DNA of 64,000 bases from Selenomonadales bacterium. GTDB taxonomy: Bacteria > Bacillota > Negativicutes > Selenomonadales > Selenomonadaceae. The DNA is taken from NCBI GenBank assembly GCA_900769615.1, contig CAAGHH010000025.1, positions 1 through 64,000 of the forward strand, given 5' to 3'. The notes under the pieces are model-generated. The model did no database searches and was not told the origin of the DNA. It worked only from the letters and a program-made list of their open reading frames with translations. The translations under genes were made by a program, and so were the position numbers. Positions 52,775-60,753 of the stretch are shown here, piece by piece; the first letter of the stretch is position 1; each line of letters opens with the position of its first letter.

Positions 52775-53601
52775 TGGAAAGAAGTTACGAAAAATTTTTC
52801 CGTCAGAACCGGCTCCCGCATATGTGGTGCCCAGGCTGCGGCAATGGTATAGCGATGAAAGCTATCGTTGAAGCTATCGAAAAAACGCCGGAATTAAATC
52901 AGGATAATACGGTTATAGTATCGGGTATTGGCTGTTCATCAAGGGCTTCAGGCTATATGGATTTTGATACGCTTCATACGGCTCATGGCCGGGCTATTCC
53001 GTTTGCTACTGGTATTAAACTTGCAAATCCAGACTTGAATGTAGTAGTAATAACTGGTGATGGTGACTGCACGGCTATTGGTGGCAATCACTTTATTCAT
53101 GGCTGCCGGCGCAATGTCGATCTTACGGTTGTACTGTTTAATAATAATATCTATGGTATGACTGGCGGACAGGCTTCACCGATGACACCATTAGGCAAAA
53201 AAGCTACTACGGCACCTTATGGCTCAGTTGACCGTCCGTTTGATGCCTGTGGCTTAGCTGAGGCGGCTGGTGCTACCTATGTAGCTCGTTCAACAGCATT
53301 TCATGTAAATCATTTGGTAAATATGATTGCCGACGGGTTTAAAAACAAGGGCTTTTCCTTTATTGAAGCTATGGTACAGTGCCCAACGGCTTATGGGCGC
53401 AAAAATAAATTGGGCAGTCCGGCTGATATGCTTAAATGGATGCGCGATAATGCCGTCATGAAAGCTGCTTGGGATAAATTGCCAGCTGACAAGAAGACGG
53501 GCGACAAGTTCCCGATTGGTGAATTTTGCAATCTTGCTGCTATGGATTACGATACGGCGTATGATCAGGTTATTGAACGGGCAGGAGGTGCTGCCAAATG
53601 A
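52774..53601 (+). CDS. korB: 2-oxoglutarate:ferredoxin oxidoreductase, beta subunit
   Basis: The 275-residue thiamine diphosphate-binding subunit. HMWCPGCGNGIAMKAIVEA (about 16-34) holds two of the cluster cysteines, GIGCSSRASGYMDFDTLH follows, and GDGDCTAIGGNHFIHGCRRN with NNNIYGMTGGQASP is the ThDP-magnesium signature (GDG...NN). Together with the gamma and delta subunits it forms the catalytic core. The start has GGGGAGG upstream and overlaps the korA stop by one base. Confidence 0.92.
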   Translation: MERSYEKFFRQNRLPHMWCPGCGNGIAMKAIVEAIEKTPELNQDNTVIVSGIGCSSRASGYMDFDTLHTAHGRAIPFATGIKLANPDLNVVVITGDGDCTAIGGNHFIHGCRRNVDLTVVLFNNNIYGMTGGQASPMTPLGKKATTAPYGSVDRPFDACGLAEAAGATYVARSTAFHVNHLVNMIADGFKNKGFSFIEAMVQCPTAYGRKNKLGSPADMLKWMRDNAVMKAAWDKLPADKKTGDKFPIGEFCNLAAMDYDTAYDQVIERAGGAAK

Positions 53602-54125
53602 GAAAGCAACTGAGATTATCAGGCTCGGGCGGACAAGGTGTTATTACGGCCGCTATTATTTTAGCGGAAGCAGCAGTAGCTGAGGGAAAAGAAGCAGTTC
53701 AATCACAGTCGTATGGGCCGGAAGCGCGTGGTGGTGCCTCCAAGTCTGAGGTTATCATTGATGATGCGCCGATTTTTCATCCGCATGTATTAGTGCCGGA
53801 TTTGGTTTTGGCGATGACGCAAAAAGCTGCTGATAAATATTATCATGATTTAAATCCTGATGGCTTGCTGGTATTAGACGACAATTTAGTGCCGAATACC
53901 CCGGATTTTCCGCATGTAGTGCGTATTCCAATTACAAAATTGGCGGTGGAAAAGGTTGGCAAGCCGTTGTTTGCTAATATTGTTGCTTTAGGTGCGTTAG
54001 TAAAACTTACAGGGCTGGTTGAATTTGAAACGATAAAACAATCAGTAGCTCATCGTGTACCACCGCATACGGTTGAACAGAATATGAAGGCCTTGCAAAT
54101 TGGCTGGGATGCAGCTAGTAAATAA
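53598..54125 (+). CDS. korC: 2-oxoglutarate:ferredoxin oxidoreductase, gamma subunit
   Basis: A 175-residue gamma subunit (POR_N-like domain). RLSGSGGQGVITAAIILAEAA at the N-terminus, then SYGPEARGGASKSEVIIDD are the hallmarks. It overlaps korB by 4 bp and closes the operon; a bidirectional terminator follows at once. All four subunits are therefore present and apparently intact. Confidence 0.92.
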   Translation: MRKQLRLSGSGGQGVITAAIILAEAAVAEGKEAVQSQSYGPEARGGASKSEVIIDDAPIFHPHVLVPDLVLAMTQKAADKYYHDLNPDGLLVLDDNLVPNTPDFPHVVRIPITKLAVEKVGKPLFANIVALGALVKLTGLVEFETIKQSVAHRVPPHTVEQNMKALQIGWDAASK

Positions 54126-54135
54126 AGGCATAAAG

Positions 54136-54173
54136 AACCCCTGCAAAAGCTGGCAAAGTTTTTGCAGGGGTTT
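54136..54173. terminator. Bidirectional terminator after korC
   Basis: AACCCCTGCAAAA and TTTTGCAGGGGTT arms between korC and the convergent small membrane gene. Confidence 0.85.
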
Positions 54174-54186
54174 AGTGCAGGTAAAA

Positions 54187-54462
54187 TTAAAGCCAAAGAT
54201 GACGCAGACAAAGTACGATAAAGCAAACAACTGCGATACCAAAGGTAAAGATTTCGACGCAGCGTACTGGATAAGCATAATGCAGCGGGATATCGAGCAC
54301 CCGCGGGATATTGCTGGCAAGCAGTGAGGTTGCTATTGATACATACAGCATAACATTGACTAAGGGTGAAACTGCACAGGTAGCTAAGGCGCGAATGAGC
54401 AAATATAGAGCAAAAGCGATAAAGAAATAAGCAATTTTATCAGCATGTAAGCGAACATTCAT
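54187..54462 (-). CDS. Small hydrophobic membrane protein, unknown
   Basis: 91 residues with three probable membrane segments (AYFFIAFALYLLIRALATCA, VSPLVNVMLYVSIATSLLAS, and CVEIFTFGIAVVCFIVLCL at about 71-89). Support for a real gene comes from its convergent position against the bidirectional terminator at 54136-54173 and an AAAGGA upstream of the ATG. No family was recognised. Overlapping frames on the other strand are poorer candidates. Confidence 0.55.
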   Translation of the reverse strand: MNVRLHADKIAYFFIAFALYLLIRALATCAVSPLVNVMLYVSIATSLLASNIPRVLDIPLHYAYPVRCVEIFTFGIAVVCFIVLCLRHLWL

Positions 54463-54599
54463 TACGAGTCACATCCTTTTTATGCAATTAAGACAATAAT
54501 TGTCAAAATTTTCTCCTTGATTGATAATTCGCTTGTAACTAATTAAAATCCTGCTCTGGAGTGCAAAATAACTAATTTTGGCAGGTATTAGCTTAACTG
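54463..54599. promoter_or_regulatory. Divergent regulatory gap: apbE promoter and a palindrome
   Basis: TTGATA (54521-54526), 17-bp spacer and TAAAAT (54544-54549) form an apbE promoter. GACAATAATTGTC (54492-54504) is a perfect 13-bp palindrome that could be an operator for either gene. Confidence 0.5.
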
Positions 54600-54641
54600 A
54601 TGTGTAAGTATTATCTAATGGAAGTGGAGAAACGAGGTAAT

Positions 54642-55718
54642 ATGAAAAGACGGCTAATATTATTGTTATTAATCATAATGCTGGCAGCAGGCTGCGGCGT
54701 AGCGAAAGATACGGAGCAAAGCTATCAAAGGTCGGAGACAGTAATGGATACCGTTGCAACCTTGAGTGCTAGCGGACCAAATGCTAAGCAAGCAGTAGAC
54801 GAAAGTATGACCAGGCTTAAGGTACTGGAAGCTATGACTAGTGTTAGTATTGCCGATAGTGATGTTAGCAAACTTACTAAGTCAGCTGGAAGTGGCGAGT
54901 GGATAAAATTAAATCCAGAAGTATATCATTTGCTAAAAGTATCAGCGTATTATTCAAAACTAACCAATGGTGCCTGGGATATTACAGCCGGTCCTTTTAT
55001 AAAATTATGGGGGATTGGCTCAGAAAATCCGTCGGTGCCAACTGCTGCTGAAATTCAGCAGGCAAAAGCCTTGGTTAATTGGCAAAATTTGGAGTTAGAT
55101 GAAAGCACGCAAAGGGCAAGGCTCATGAAAAAAGGTATGAGCCTTGATCTTGGCGGGATAGCTAAAGGCATGGCTTTAGATGAAGTAAGAAAAATTTACG
55201 CCAATTATGGTATAGAACATGGTCTTATCAATCTAGGCGCAAGTTCGCTTTATGCAATTGGCAGTAAGGCTGATGGCAATGACTGGCGGGTAGGTTTGCG
55301 TCATCCGCGTAATGAAGATGCTAAAGCGATTATCGGAATTGTTACCTTGAGTAATGCGGCCCTTTCGACCTCAGGCGATTATGAACGCTTTTTTATAAAA
55401 GATGGTGTGCGTTATCATCATATTATCGATCCTAAAACAGGACGCCCAGCTAGTAATGGTGCTATCAGTATAACGGTTATAGTTGATGGAAGTTATGCTG
55501 ATGCAGGAATGATTTCCGATTTACTGACTACGGCGGTGTTTATTATGGGACCGGAGCAGGGAAGAAAATTTTTACAAGAATTGTCAATTAAGACGGCAGG
55601 TGCAATCTGTGATAATAAATATACTTTATGGATAACGCCGGCGTTTAGCCAGCATTTACACCAGCTAGATAACAATTTCAGTCTAAATATTGAAGATAAA
55701 AAAGCATTAGGGAATTAA
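54642..55718 (+). CDS. apbE: FAD:protein FMN transferase ApbE, lipoprotein
   Basis: Attaches FMN to threonine or serine residues of exported flavoproteins, such as Rnf or Nqr subunits. The 358-residue protein has a lipoprotein signal (KRRLILLLLIIMLAAGC, Cys about 18). DLGGIAKGMALDEV, NLGASSLYAIGSK, STSGDYERFF and HHIIDPKTGRPA are ApbE signatures, and DAGMISDLLTTAVF holds the magnesium-binding Asp and Thr. ATG 54642 was selected for its signal peptide and the GAGG just upstream; the frame is open from 54600. LarE follows 72 bp downstream. Confidence 0.9.
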   Translation: MKRRLILLLLIIMLAAGCGVAKDTEQSYQRSETVMDTVATLSASGPNAKQAVDESMTRLKVLEAMTSVSIADSDVSKLTKSAGSGEWIKLNPEVYHLLKVSAYYSKLTNGAWDITAGPFIKLWGIGSENPSVPTAAEIQQAKALVNWQNLELDESTQRARLMKKGMSLDLGGIAKGMALDEVRKIYANYGIEHGLINLGASSLYAIGSKADGNDWRVGLRHPRNEDAKAIIGIVTLSNAALSTSGDYERFFIKDGVRYHHIIDPKTGRPASNGAISITVIVDGSYADAGMISDLLTTAVFIMGPEQGRKFLQELSIKTAGAICDNKYTLWITPAFSQHLHQLDNNFSLNIEDKKALGN

Positions 55719-55790
55719 TGTTGGAAGTGGTTGCCGACATAAGCATAGTGGAAACGTGGTTAAAAATATTATAAGAAACAGGGATAGCCG

Positions 55791-56612
55791 ATGGAGAAAA
55801 TTAATGAATTAAATGATAAATTAAACAAGTTGCAATGTTATTTGCAAGAGCTTGGCAAAGTCGCAGTGGCTTTTTCTGGTGGCGTAGATTCAACATTTTT
55901 ATTAAAAATTGCTCATGATACTTTAGGTGACAACGTGGCAGCGCTTACGGCGGCATCAGCGTTTGTACCTGAGCGAGATGTCAAAGAAGCGGCTGCATTT
56001 TGTCAAAAAGAAGGCATTAAGCATTTTGTTAAGGAGTTTCCTGTGCTAACTATTGAAGCGATAAAAAGCAATCCAGTTAATCGCTGTTATATTTGTAAAA
56101 AAGCTTTGTTTAGTGAATTTAAAGATATGAGCAGGGAGCTTGGATTATTGGCTGTAGTCGATGGAACTAACATTGATGATGATGGTGATTACCGTCCTGG
56201 ACGTAAAGCACTAAAAGAACTTGCTATCAAAAGTCCGCTTCACGAAGCTGGCTTTAGCAAGCAGGATATAAGAAAGCTATCAAAAGCAATGAGGCTTTCA
56301 ACGTGGAATAAACCATCATTTGCTTGCTTAGCGTCTAGATTTGTCTATGGTGAGGAACTTACTATTAGCAAATTAAATCAGGTAAATGCAGCAGAAGAAT
56401 ATCTTTTGCGTCAAGGTTTTAAACAATTTCGAGTGCGCATACATGGTGATCTAGCACGCATTGAACTGTTACCCGCCGATATTGAGCGGTTTATGGCGAA
56501 GAATATTCGTTTAGAAGCAGACCGCTATTTAAAAAAGCTGGGCTTTTCCTATGTAAGCCTTGATTTATTAGGGTATCGTACTGGGAGTATGAATGAAGTT
56601 TTGCCATCTTGA
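55791..56612 (+). CDS. larE: LarE-type ATP-dependent sacrificial sulfur transferase
   Basis: LarE adds sulfur to the pyridinium cofactor precursor of the nickel-pincer nucleotide, giving up a cysteine sulfur. The 273-residue protein has the PP-loop AFSGGVDSTFLL (27-38), NRCYICKKALF (97-107), GTNIDDDGDYRPG (125-137) and, at 179, the cysteine of FACLASRF that aligns with the sacrificial Cys176 of Lactobacillus LarE. The cofactor serves lactate racemase and related enzymes, but larA, larB and larC are not in this window. The gene overlaps the open frame of the next gene by 4 bp, although the true start of that gene is probably later. Confidence 0.88.
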   Translation: MEKINELNDKLNKLQCYLQELGKVAVAFSGGVDSTFLLKIAHDTLGDNVAALTAASAFVPERDVKEAAAFCQKEGIKHFVKEFPVLTIEAIKSNPVNRCYICKKALFSEFKDMSRELGLLAVVDGTNIDDDGDYRPGRKALKELAIKSPLHEAGFSKQDIRKLSKAMRLSTWNKPSFACLASRFVYGEELTISKLNQVNAAEEYLLRQGFKQFRVRIHGDLARIELLPADIERFMAKNIRLEADRYLKKLGFSYVSLDLLGYRTGSMNEVLPS

Positions 56613-56680
56613 CGTTTGCTAGCGGTTTAGCTATAATTAGTGGAATTAGAGTTTTAGCAACTGAAATTTTGTTAGAAAGA

Positions 56681-57115
56681 ATGGTTGATGCAGCAGTGCT
56701 GATAAAAAAAATAAAATTACTATTGATTTTGAGTCTGATGGCATTGCTTGCCATGAGCGCAAGCTGTTTAGCTGAGGAAAAAATGCAATTTGTTGATGCG
56801 CATGGTGCGACCGGTTATTATGTAGATACCAATTCAATAGTTTTTTCAACAGTAGAAGAAGCGGATAATCAATATGAGATAGTGTCGGCAAGAGTGGCCG
56901 TAATAAAAGCAAAACAAAACAGGCGTTACCTTTATACGATGCAGTTTAATCCGGAATTAGCTACATATCAGATACTATCAGCAAAGATTCAGCAATATGA
57001 TAATAAGGCGATATTAGAAACAGATGCTAATGAGCAGCCGCCAGCACCTTATAGTTTGACTTCGCCGATGAAGGCGATAGTTGATTTTATTTATGAGCAG
57101 CCAAGAAATAATTAA
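56681..57115 (+). CDS. Secreted protein of unknown function
   Basis: About 144 residues. A strong signal peptide (IKKIKLLLILSLMALLAMSA, cleaved near SCLA-EE) is followed by a roughly 105-residue domain beginning EKMQFVDAHGATGYYVDTNS. The central part, with alternating hydrophobic residues (RYLYTMQFNPELATYQIL), looks beta-rich. The start is uncertain: the frame is open from 56609, ATG 56681 gives a short pre-region, and GTG 56696 gives the cleanest signal peptide; none has a good SD. It may depend on translation through larE. No family was recognised. Confidence 0.6.
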   Translation: MVDAAVLIKKIKLLLILSLMALLAMSASCLAEEKMQFVDAHGATGYYVDTNSIVFSTVEEADNQYEIVSARVAVIKAKQNRRYLYTMQFNPELATYQILSAKIQQYDNKAILETDANEQPPAPYSLTSPMKAIVDFIYEQPRNN

Positions 57116-57121
57116 AGCAAG

Positions 57122-57148
57122 AGCTTTTTCCTTTGGGAAAAAGCTTTT
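57122..57148 (+). terminator. Terminator after the secreted protein
   Basis: AGCTTTTTCC and GGAAAAAGCT arms plus TTTTA. Confidence 0.75.
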
Positions 57149-57201
57149 ACTATATATAAATAATAGTAATGAATATAATTTGCAAGAGAGGGGCGCATAT
57201 T

Positions 57202-58134
57202 ATGACTGACAATGAAAAATTAAAACGGCGTACAGCATGGCTTTCAATCATATCTAATACAGTGCTGGTAATACTAAAGTTGATTGTGGGCTTTTATGTA
57301 GGGGCGGTAAGTCTTATTTCTGAGGCTTTGCATTCAAGCGTTGACCTGCTGGCAGCCCTGATAGCTTTTTGGGCGGTTCGGAAATCCGTTGCGCCACCAG
57401 ATATGGAGCATGATTATGGTCATGGCAAATTTGAGAATTTATCCGCAGCCATTGAAGCTTTGTTGATAGTTGGTGCCGCTTTAGGTATTTTGTATGAATC
57501 AGTGTCAAAGTTTCAGGAAGCAACCGTACCGGAATATTTAGGCTATGGTGTAGTTATCATGCTGATATCAATTATAATTAATCTCTTGGTGTCAAGACGG
57601 TTGATAAAAGTTGCTAAGAAAACTGGTTCACAGGCACTAGAAGCTGATGGATTGCATTTACAGTCAGATATTTGGACGTCCGTTGGCGTATTAGTCGGCT
57701 TATGGCTGATGGAAGTTACCGGCTGGGCTTGGCTTGATGCAGTAATCGCTATTTTTGTAGCGGGCATAATCTTTAGAGCCGGCTGGCACATGGTTGTAGA
57801 ATCAACTCGGGAGCTTACGGATGCCAGCTTGCCAGAAGATCAAGAAAAACGCATTATGGAAATAATAGATAGTGTGCCGGAGGTTGAAGGCTGTCATTGC
57901 CTTAGAACCAGACGCTCTGGCTCCTATAAGATGTTGGATGTGCATGTTTTGTTCGATGGTAATATGCATTTATCACGGGTTCATGCGGTGTGTGATGAGC
58001 TAGAGGAAAAAATCCGTGCTGAATTTGGTGTGTTTGATATTCTTATCCATCCTGAGCCCGGGACCTTTCATGAGCCGGAATCCAAGGCGAGGCAATTTTC
58101 CGTTTCGCAAGGGATAAAAAACGCCTTTAACTAA
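57202..58134 (+). CDS. Cation diffusion facilitator transporter
   Basis: A 310-residue CDF metal:proton antiporter exporting a divalent metal such as zinc, iron or manganese. SLISEALHSSVDLLAALIAF (TM2) contains HSSVD, HDYGHGKFENLSA is the conserved cytoplasmic loop, and EADGLHLQSDIWTSVGVLVGL (TM5) holds HxxxD, giving a HD-HD transport site that favours zinc or cadmium. The C-terminal ferredoxin-like domain (CHCLRTRRSGSYKMLDVHV) is complete. ATG 57202 follows GAGAGGGG at good spacing; the frame is open from 57169. Confidence 0.92.
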   Translation: MTDNEKLKRRTAWLSIISNTVLVILKLIVGFYVGAVSLISEALHSSVDLLAALIAFWAVRKSVAPPDMEHDYGHGKFENLSAAIEALLIVGAALGILYESVSKFQEATVPEYLGYGVVIMLISIIINLLVSRRLIKVAKKTGSQALEADGLHLQSDIWTSVGVLVGLWLMEVTGWAWLDAVIAIFVAGIIFRAGWHMVVESTRELTDASLPEDQEKRIMEIIDSVPEVEGCHCLRTRRSGSYKMLDVHVLFDGNMHLSRVHAVCDELEEKIRAEFGVFDILIHPEPGTFHEPESKARQFSVSQGIKNAFN

Positions 58135-58205
58135 TTTTCAGGCAGGCTGACATGGTTTATGATAAAATGTAAGCAGTGTGATTAATAAGATTGGGGGAAG
58201 ATAAA

Positions 58206-59129
58206 ATGAAGCTTCGCAAGTTATTCAGCATTATGCTTAGTGCGGTATTTTTAATATCATCAATGGGAATTGCTGTTGCTGCAACGCCACAGACGGTACA
58301 AGATAAGTTAGCAGCTGTGGAAAAAGATGCTTATGGTACTGAGCAGACAGGCGCGATTTTAGATCGAATAAATAAGCTGGAAAAAGATTTTGATGGCAAG
58401 CATCGTACTGGCAGTATGATGGCGCGAGTAGATGCACTTTATGATGAGGTATATACTAATAGCACAAAACCATCGATTTTAGCTGAGCTAAATGCGATAG
58501 AATGGAATATTAACCATGAAGTCAGCATGAATTCGGTGGAAAAACGAGTAGCTGATATGGAAATGTCCATTAATGGCAAAACATCTGAAGGTACCTATAA
58601 ACAACGGATAAAAGCATTATCAGAAGCTTCTTTTGGCAGTGCGACGCTGCCATTAGCACAGACTATAGTGCCGGCTAATACTTTGATTAAGGTGGCTTTG
58701 GTCGATCCAGTAAACACTAAAAATATCAAAGTCGGCGATACAGTTAGATTTAAAGTAGCTAGTGACGTTATTGTAAATGGCAAGCTGGTATTTGCTAAAG
58801 GTGAGCCGGGGGAAGGTGAAGTAACTAAAGTAACCCATGCCCGTAACTTTGGTCGTAATGCCAAATTGGAAATCGACTTTAGACAGACCAAAGCAATTGA
58901 TGGCACTGACGTAGATACATTTGTTGGCGATGAAGCTAAAGAGGAAATGAAAAGTCTGGCGATGGCAGCCGGCGCAAGTTTGGCAGGCATTGTTCTCCTT
59001 GGTCCTATTGGCATCATTGGCGGTGCTTTTGTTAATGGTAAGGATATTGACCTGCCAGAAGGAACAGAGCTCTACATTCAGACTAAAGCCGACACGACGT
59101 TATATGGAGTTGCAACTACGATTCAATAA
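58206..59129 (+). CDS. Exported protein with YG-x-TG-type helical repeats
   Basis: 307 residues. A signal peptide (SIMLSAVFLISSMGIAVAA) is followed by degenerate tandem repeats of about 40-45 residues: VEKDAYGTEQTGAILDRINK, LEKDFDGKHRTGSMMARVDA and MEMSINGKTSEGTYKQRIKA. The pattern YG/FG-x-TG-x-LxxRIxxLE occurs in exported proteins of Negativicutes and cyanobacteria, from memory. The second half is a separate domain (PANTLIKVALVDPVNTKNIK onward) with a glycine-rich hydrophobic segment (LAGIVLLGPIGIIGGAFVNG). A cell-envelope role is likely but unproven. ATG 58206 has GGGGGAAG upstream. Confidence 0.65.
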   Translation: MKLRKLFSIMLSAVFLISSMGIAVAATPQTVQDKLAAVEKDAYGTEQTGAILDRINKLEKDFDGKHRTGSMMARVDALYDEVYTNSTKPSILAELNAIEWNINHEVSMNSVEKRVADMEMSINGKTSEGTYKQRIKALSEASFGSATLPLAQTIVPANTLIKVALVDPVNTKNIKVGDTVRFKVASDVIVNGKLVFAKGEPGEGEVTKVTHARNFGRNAKLEIDFRQTKAIDGTDVDTFVGDEAKEEMKSLAMAAGASLAGIVLLGPIGIIGGAFVNGKDIDLPEGTELYIQTKADTTLYGVATTIQ

Positions 59130-59301
59130 GAAATGTATGAGCAAGTCGTAAAGTACACAAACTTTTATTAAAGAAATAACTAAAACTAAAAATATCATTC
59201 AGAGGCAAATTTGTAATGGTAAGTAATGGCAAGACGTTTGAAACTATCAATAAAAGTTCAAAGCGCAAAAGAGTGGTGACACGATTGAGGAGGATTATGA
59301 G

Positions 59302-60474
59302 TTGCTGATAAACAGAAATAGCAGCTGGCTTCGGATGCTTGCTGTAATGCTGGGGACAGGACTGCTGACTATAGGCGCTTTTGCTGGCTGTAGCAGTGAG
59401 AATGCAGTCACCGAGAAAGCTTCTTCAGCGGCTAAGCCACAAACAATCGAGGAAAAAGCAGATGCTATCGTTGCCGCAATGACGACTAATGAAAAAATAG
59501 GTCAAATGGTCATGATAGGTGTGCATGGTACGGATATTGATGATGATAGCAAAGCTATGCTAAGGCAATTCCATATCGGCGGAGTTATCTATTTTGATCG
59601 CAATATTAAATCGCAGATGCAGTTAAAAGCGTTCAGTGAACATTTACAAGCGTATGCACAGGGTGAAGAAGCCCATCAAAAGGTGCCACTCTTTATTGGT
59701 ATTGATGAGGAAGGAGGTATTGTTTCACGAGGTAAGGGGGTAATCCCTGTACCAGAGTCAGAGCAGGCTATTGGTGCGTCAGGCAAACCGGAATTAGCGC
59801 AAGCCTCAGCGGTAAAGACAGTTCAGGCACTAAAAGAAGTTGGAATAAATCTTAATATGGCTCCGGTAGCTGATGTCGGTTCTAAGGATACCCGTTCTTT
59901 TGCAAGTGATGCCAACACGGTAACGCTGTTTATCGGCAAGGCTGCCGATGGTTATGAACAAGAGGGAATGATGTATGCGTTGAAGCATTTTCCAGGCATT
60001 GGCAAGGGAAAAGTTGATTCGCATAAAGAAGTATCTAGGGTGGACGTTTCTAAAGGCATAATGGAAAAGGAAGATTTAGTACCTTTTGCCGAGATGATAA
60101 AAACGCGGCGTCCGGAAAATTATATGATACTGGTGTCGCATCTTATCTATCCTTGTTACGATCCGGATCACTCGGCTTCGCAGTCAAGTGCAGTCATGAC
60201 CGATCTTTTGCGGGGCAAGCTTGGCTATAAAGGCATTATTATCACTGATGATTTGGAGATGGGAGCAGTTGCTAACCATGTGTCAATGCGAAGAATTGGT
60301 GTTAATGCTGTTAAGGCAGGGGCGGATATAGTTCTTGTCTGTCATGAATATCCTCATGAAGAAGATGTTTATATGGGGCTAAAGGATGCTGTTGATGCTG
60401 GAGAGATTACCGAGGACAGACTAAATGAGTCAGTGTGGCGTATTGTTATGGCAAAATTAGCAAATAAACTATAA
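59302..60474 (+). CDS. nagZ: GH3 family beta-N-acetylhexosaminidase (NagZ-like) lipoprotein
   Basis: A 390-residue glycoside hydrolase family 3 enzyme that removes N-acetylglucosamine from peptidoglycan fragments. KIGQMVMIGVHG (about 64-75), GGVIYFDRNI, IGIDEEGGIVSRGKG (about 133-147), the catalytic loop KHFPGIGKGKVDSHKEV (about 227-243) with the His-Asp pair, and IITDDLEMGAV are intact. The TTG start is set by AGGAGG eight bases upstream. The N-terminus is a lipoprotein signal (LTIGAFAGC), unlike the cytoplasmic E. coli NagZ, so it acts outside the membrane, as in Bacillus. Confidence 0.9.
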   Translation: MLINRNSSWLRMLAVMLGTGLLTIGAFAGCSSENAVTEKASSAAKPQTIEEKADAIVAAMTTNEKIGQMVMIGVHGTDIDDDSKAMLRQFHIGGVIYFDRNIKSQMQLKAFSEHLQAYAQGEEAHQKVPLFIGIDEEGGIVSRGKGVIPVPESEQAIGASGKPELAQASAVKTVQALKEVGINLNMAPVADVGSKDTRSFASDANTVTLFIGKAADGYEQEGMMYALKHFPGIGKGKVDSHKEVSRVDVSKGIMEKEDLVPFAEMIKTRRPENYMILVSHLIYPCYDPDHSASQSSAVMTDLLRGKLGYKGIIITDDLEMGAVANHVSMRRIGVNAVKAGADIVLVCHEYPHEEDVYMGLKDAVDAGEITEDRLNESVWRIVMAKLANKL

Positions 60475-60753
60475 ACTTTGAACAAGATATACGTTTGGTG
60501 GAACAGCCGCTTGATACGGCCGGGGCTAATAAATATGGACAGGATCATATTGCCGGTCAGCATTGATCTTTTTATGTTAGCCATATAACGAGGGAAAATA
60601 TCTTCTAGTTGTTTTGATTAGAAGATATTTTTTTTGTAACGATGTCTTGGTTGGAACATTCGCCTAAGCGCTATTCGTTGCGCAAATTAACTATATGTTA
60701 TATTATAAGGATAGCTGGGTAAAAAATAATGAAGCCTTAAAGAGGTGCGATTC
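60475..60753. other. Interval after nagZ with possible gene remnant and terminator
   Basis: A frame from 60480 reads EQDIRLVEQPLDTAGANKYG and ends with a stop near 60565, without a start; it looks protein-like and may be a decayed gene end, but could be chance. A strong terminator (60595-60635; arms AAAATATCTTCTA and TAGAAGATATTTT plus T residues) follows. The LptD-like gene then starts. Confidence 0.4.

Noticed and set aside
54100..54327. 75-codon + strand frame after korC
   Set aside because: It begins inside korC, crosses the bidirectional terminator and lies antisense to the better-supported small membrane gene.
60480..60566. Protein-like reading (EQPLDTAGANKYG) after nagZ as a gene
   Set aside because: About 30 codons without a start; kept only as a possible remnant.
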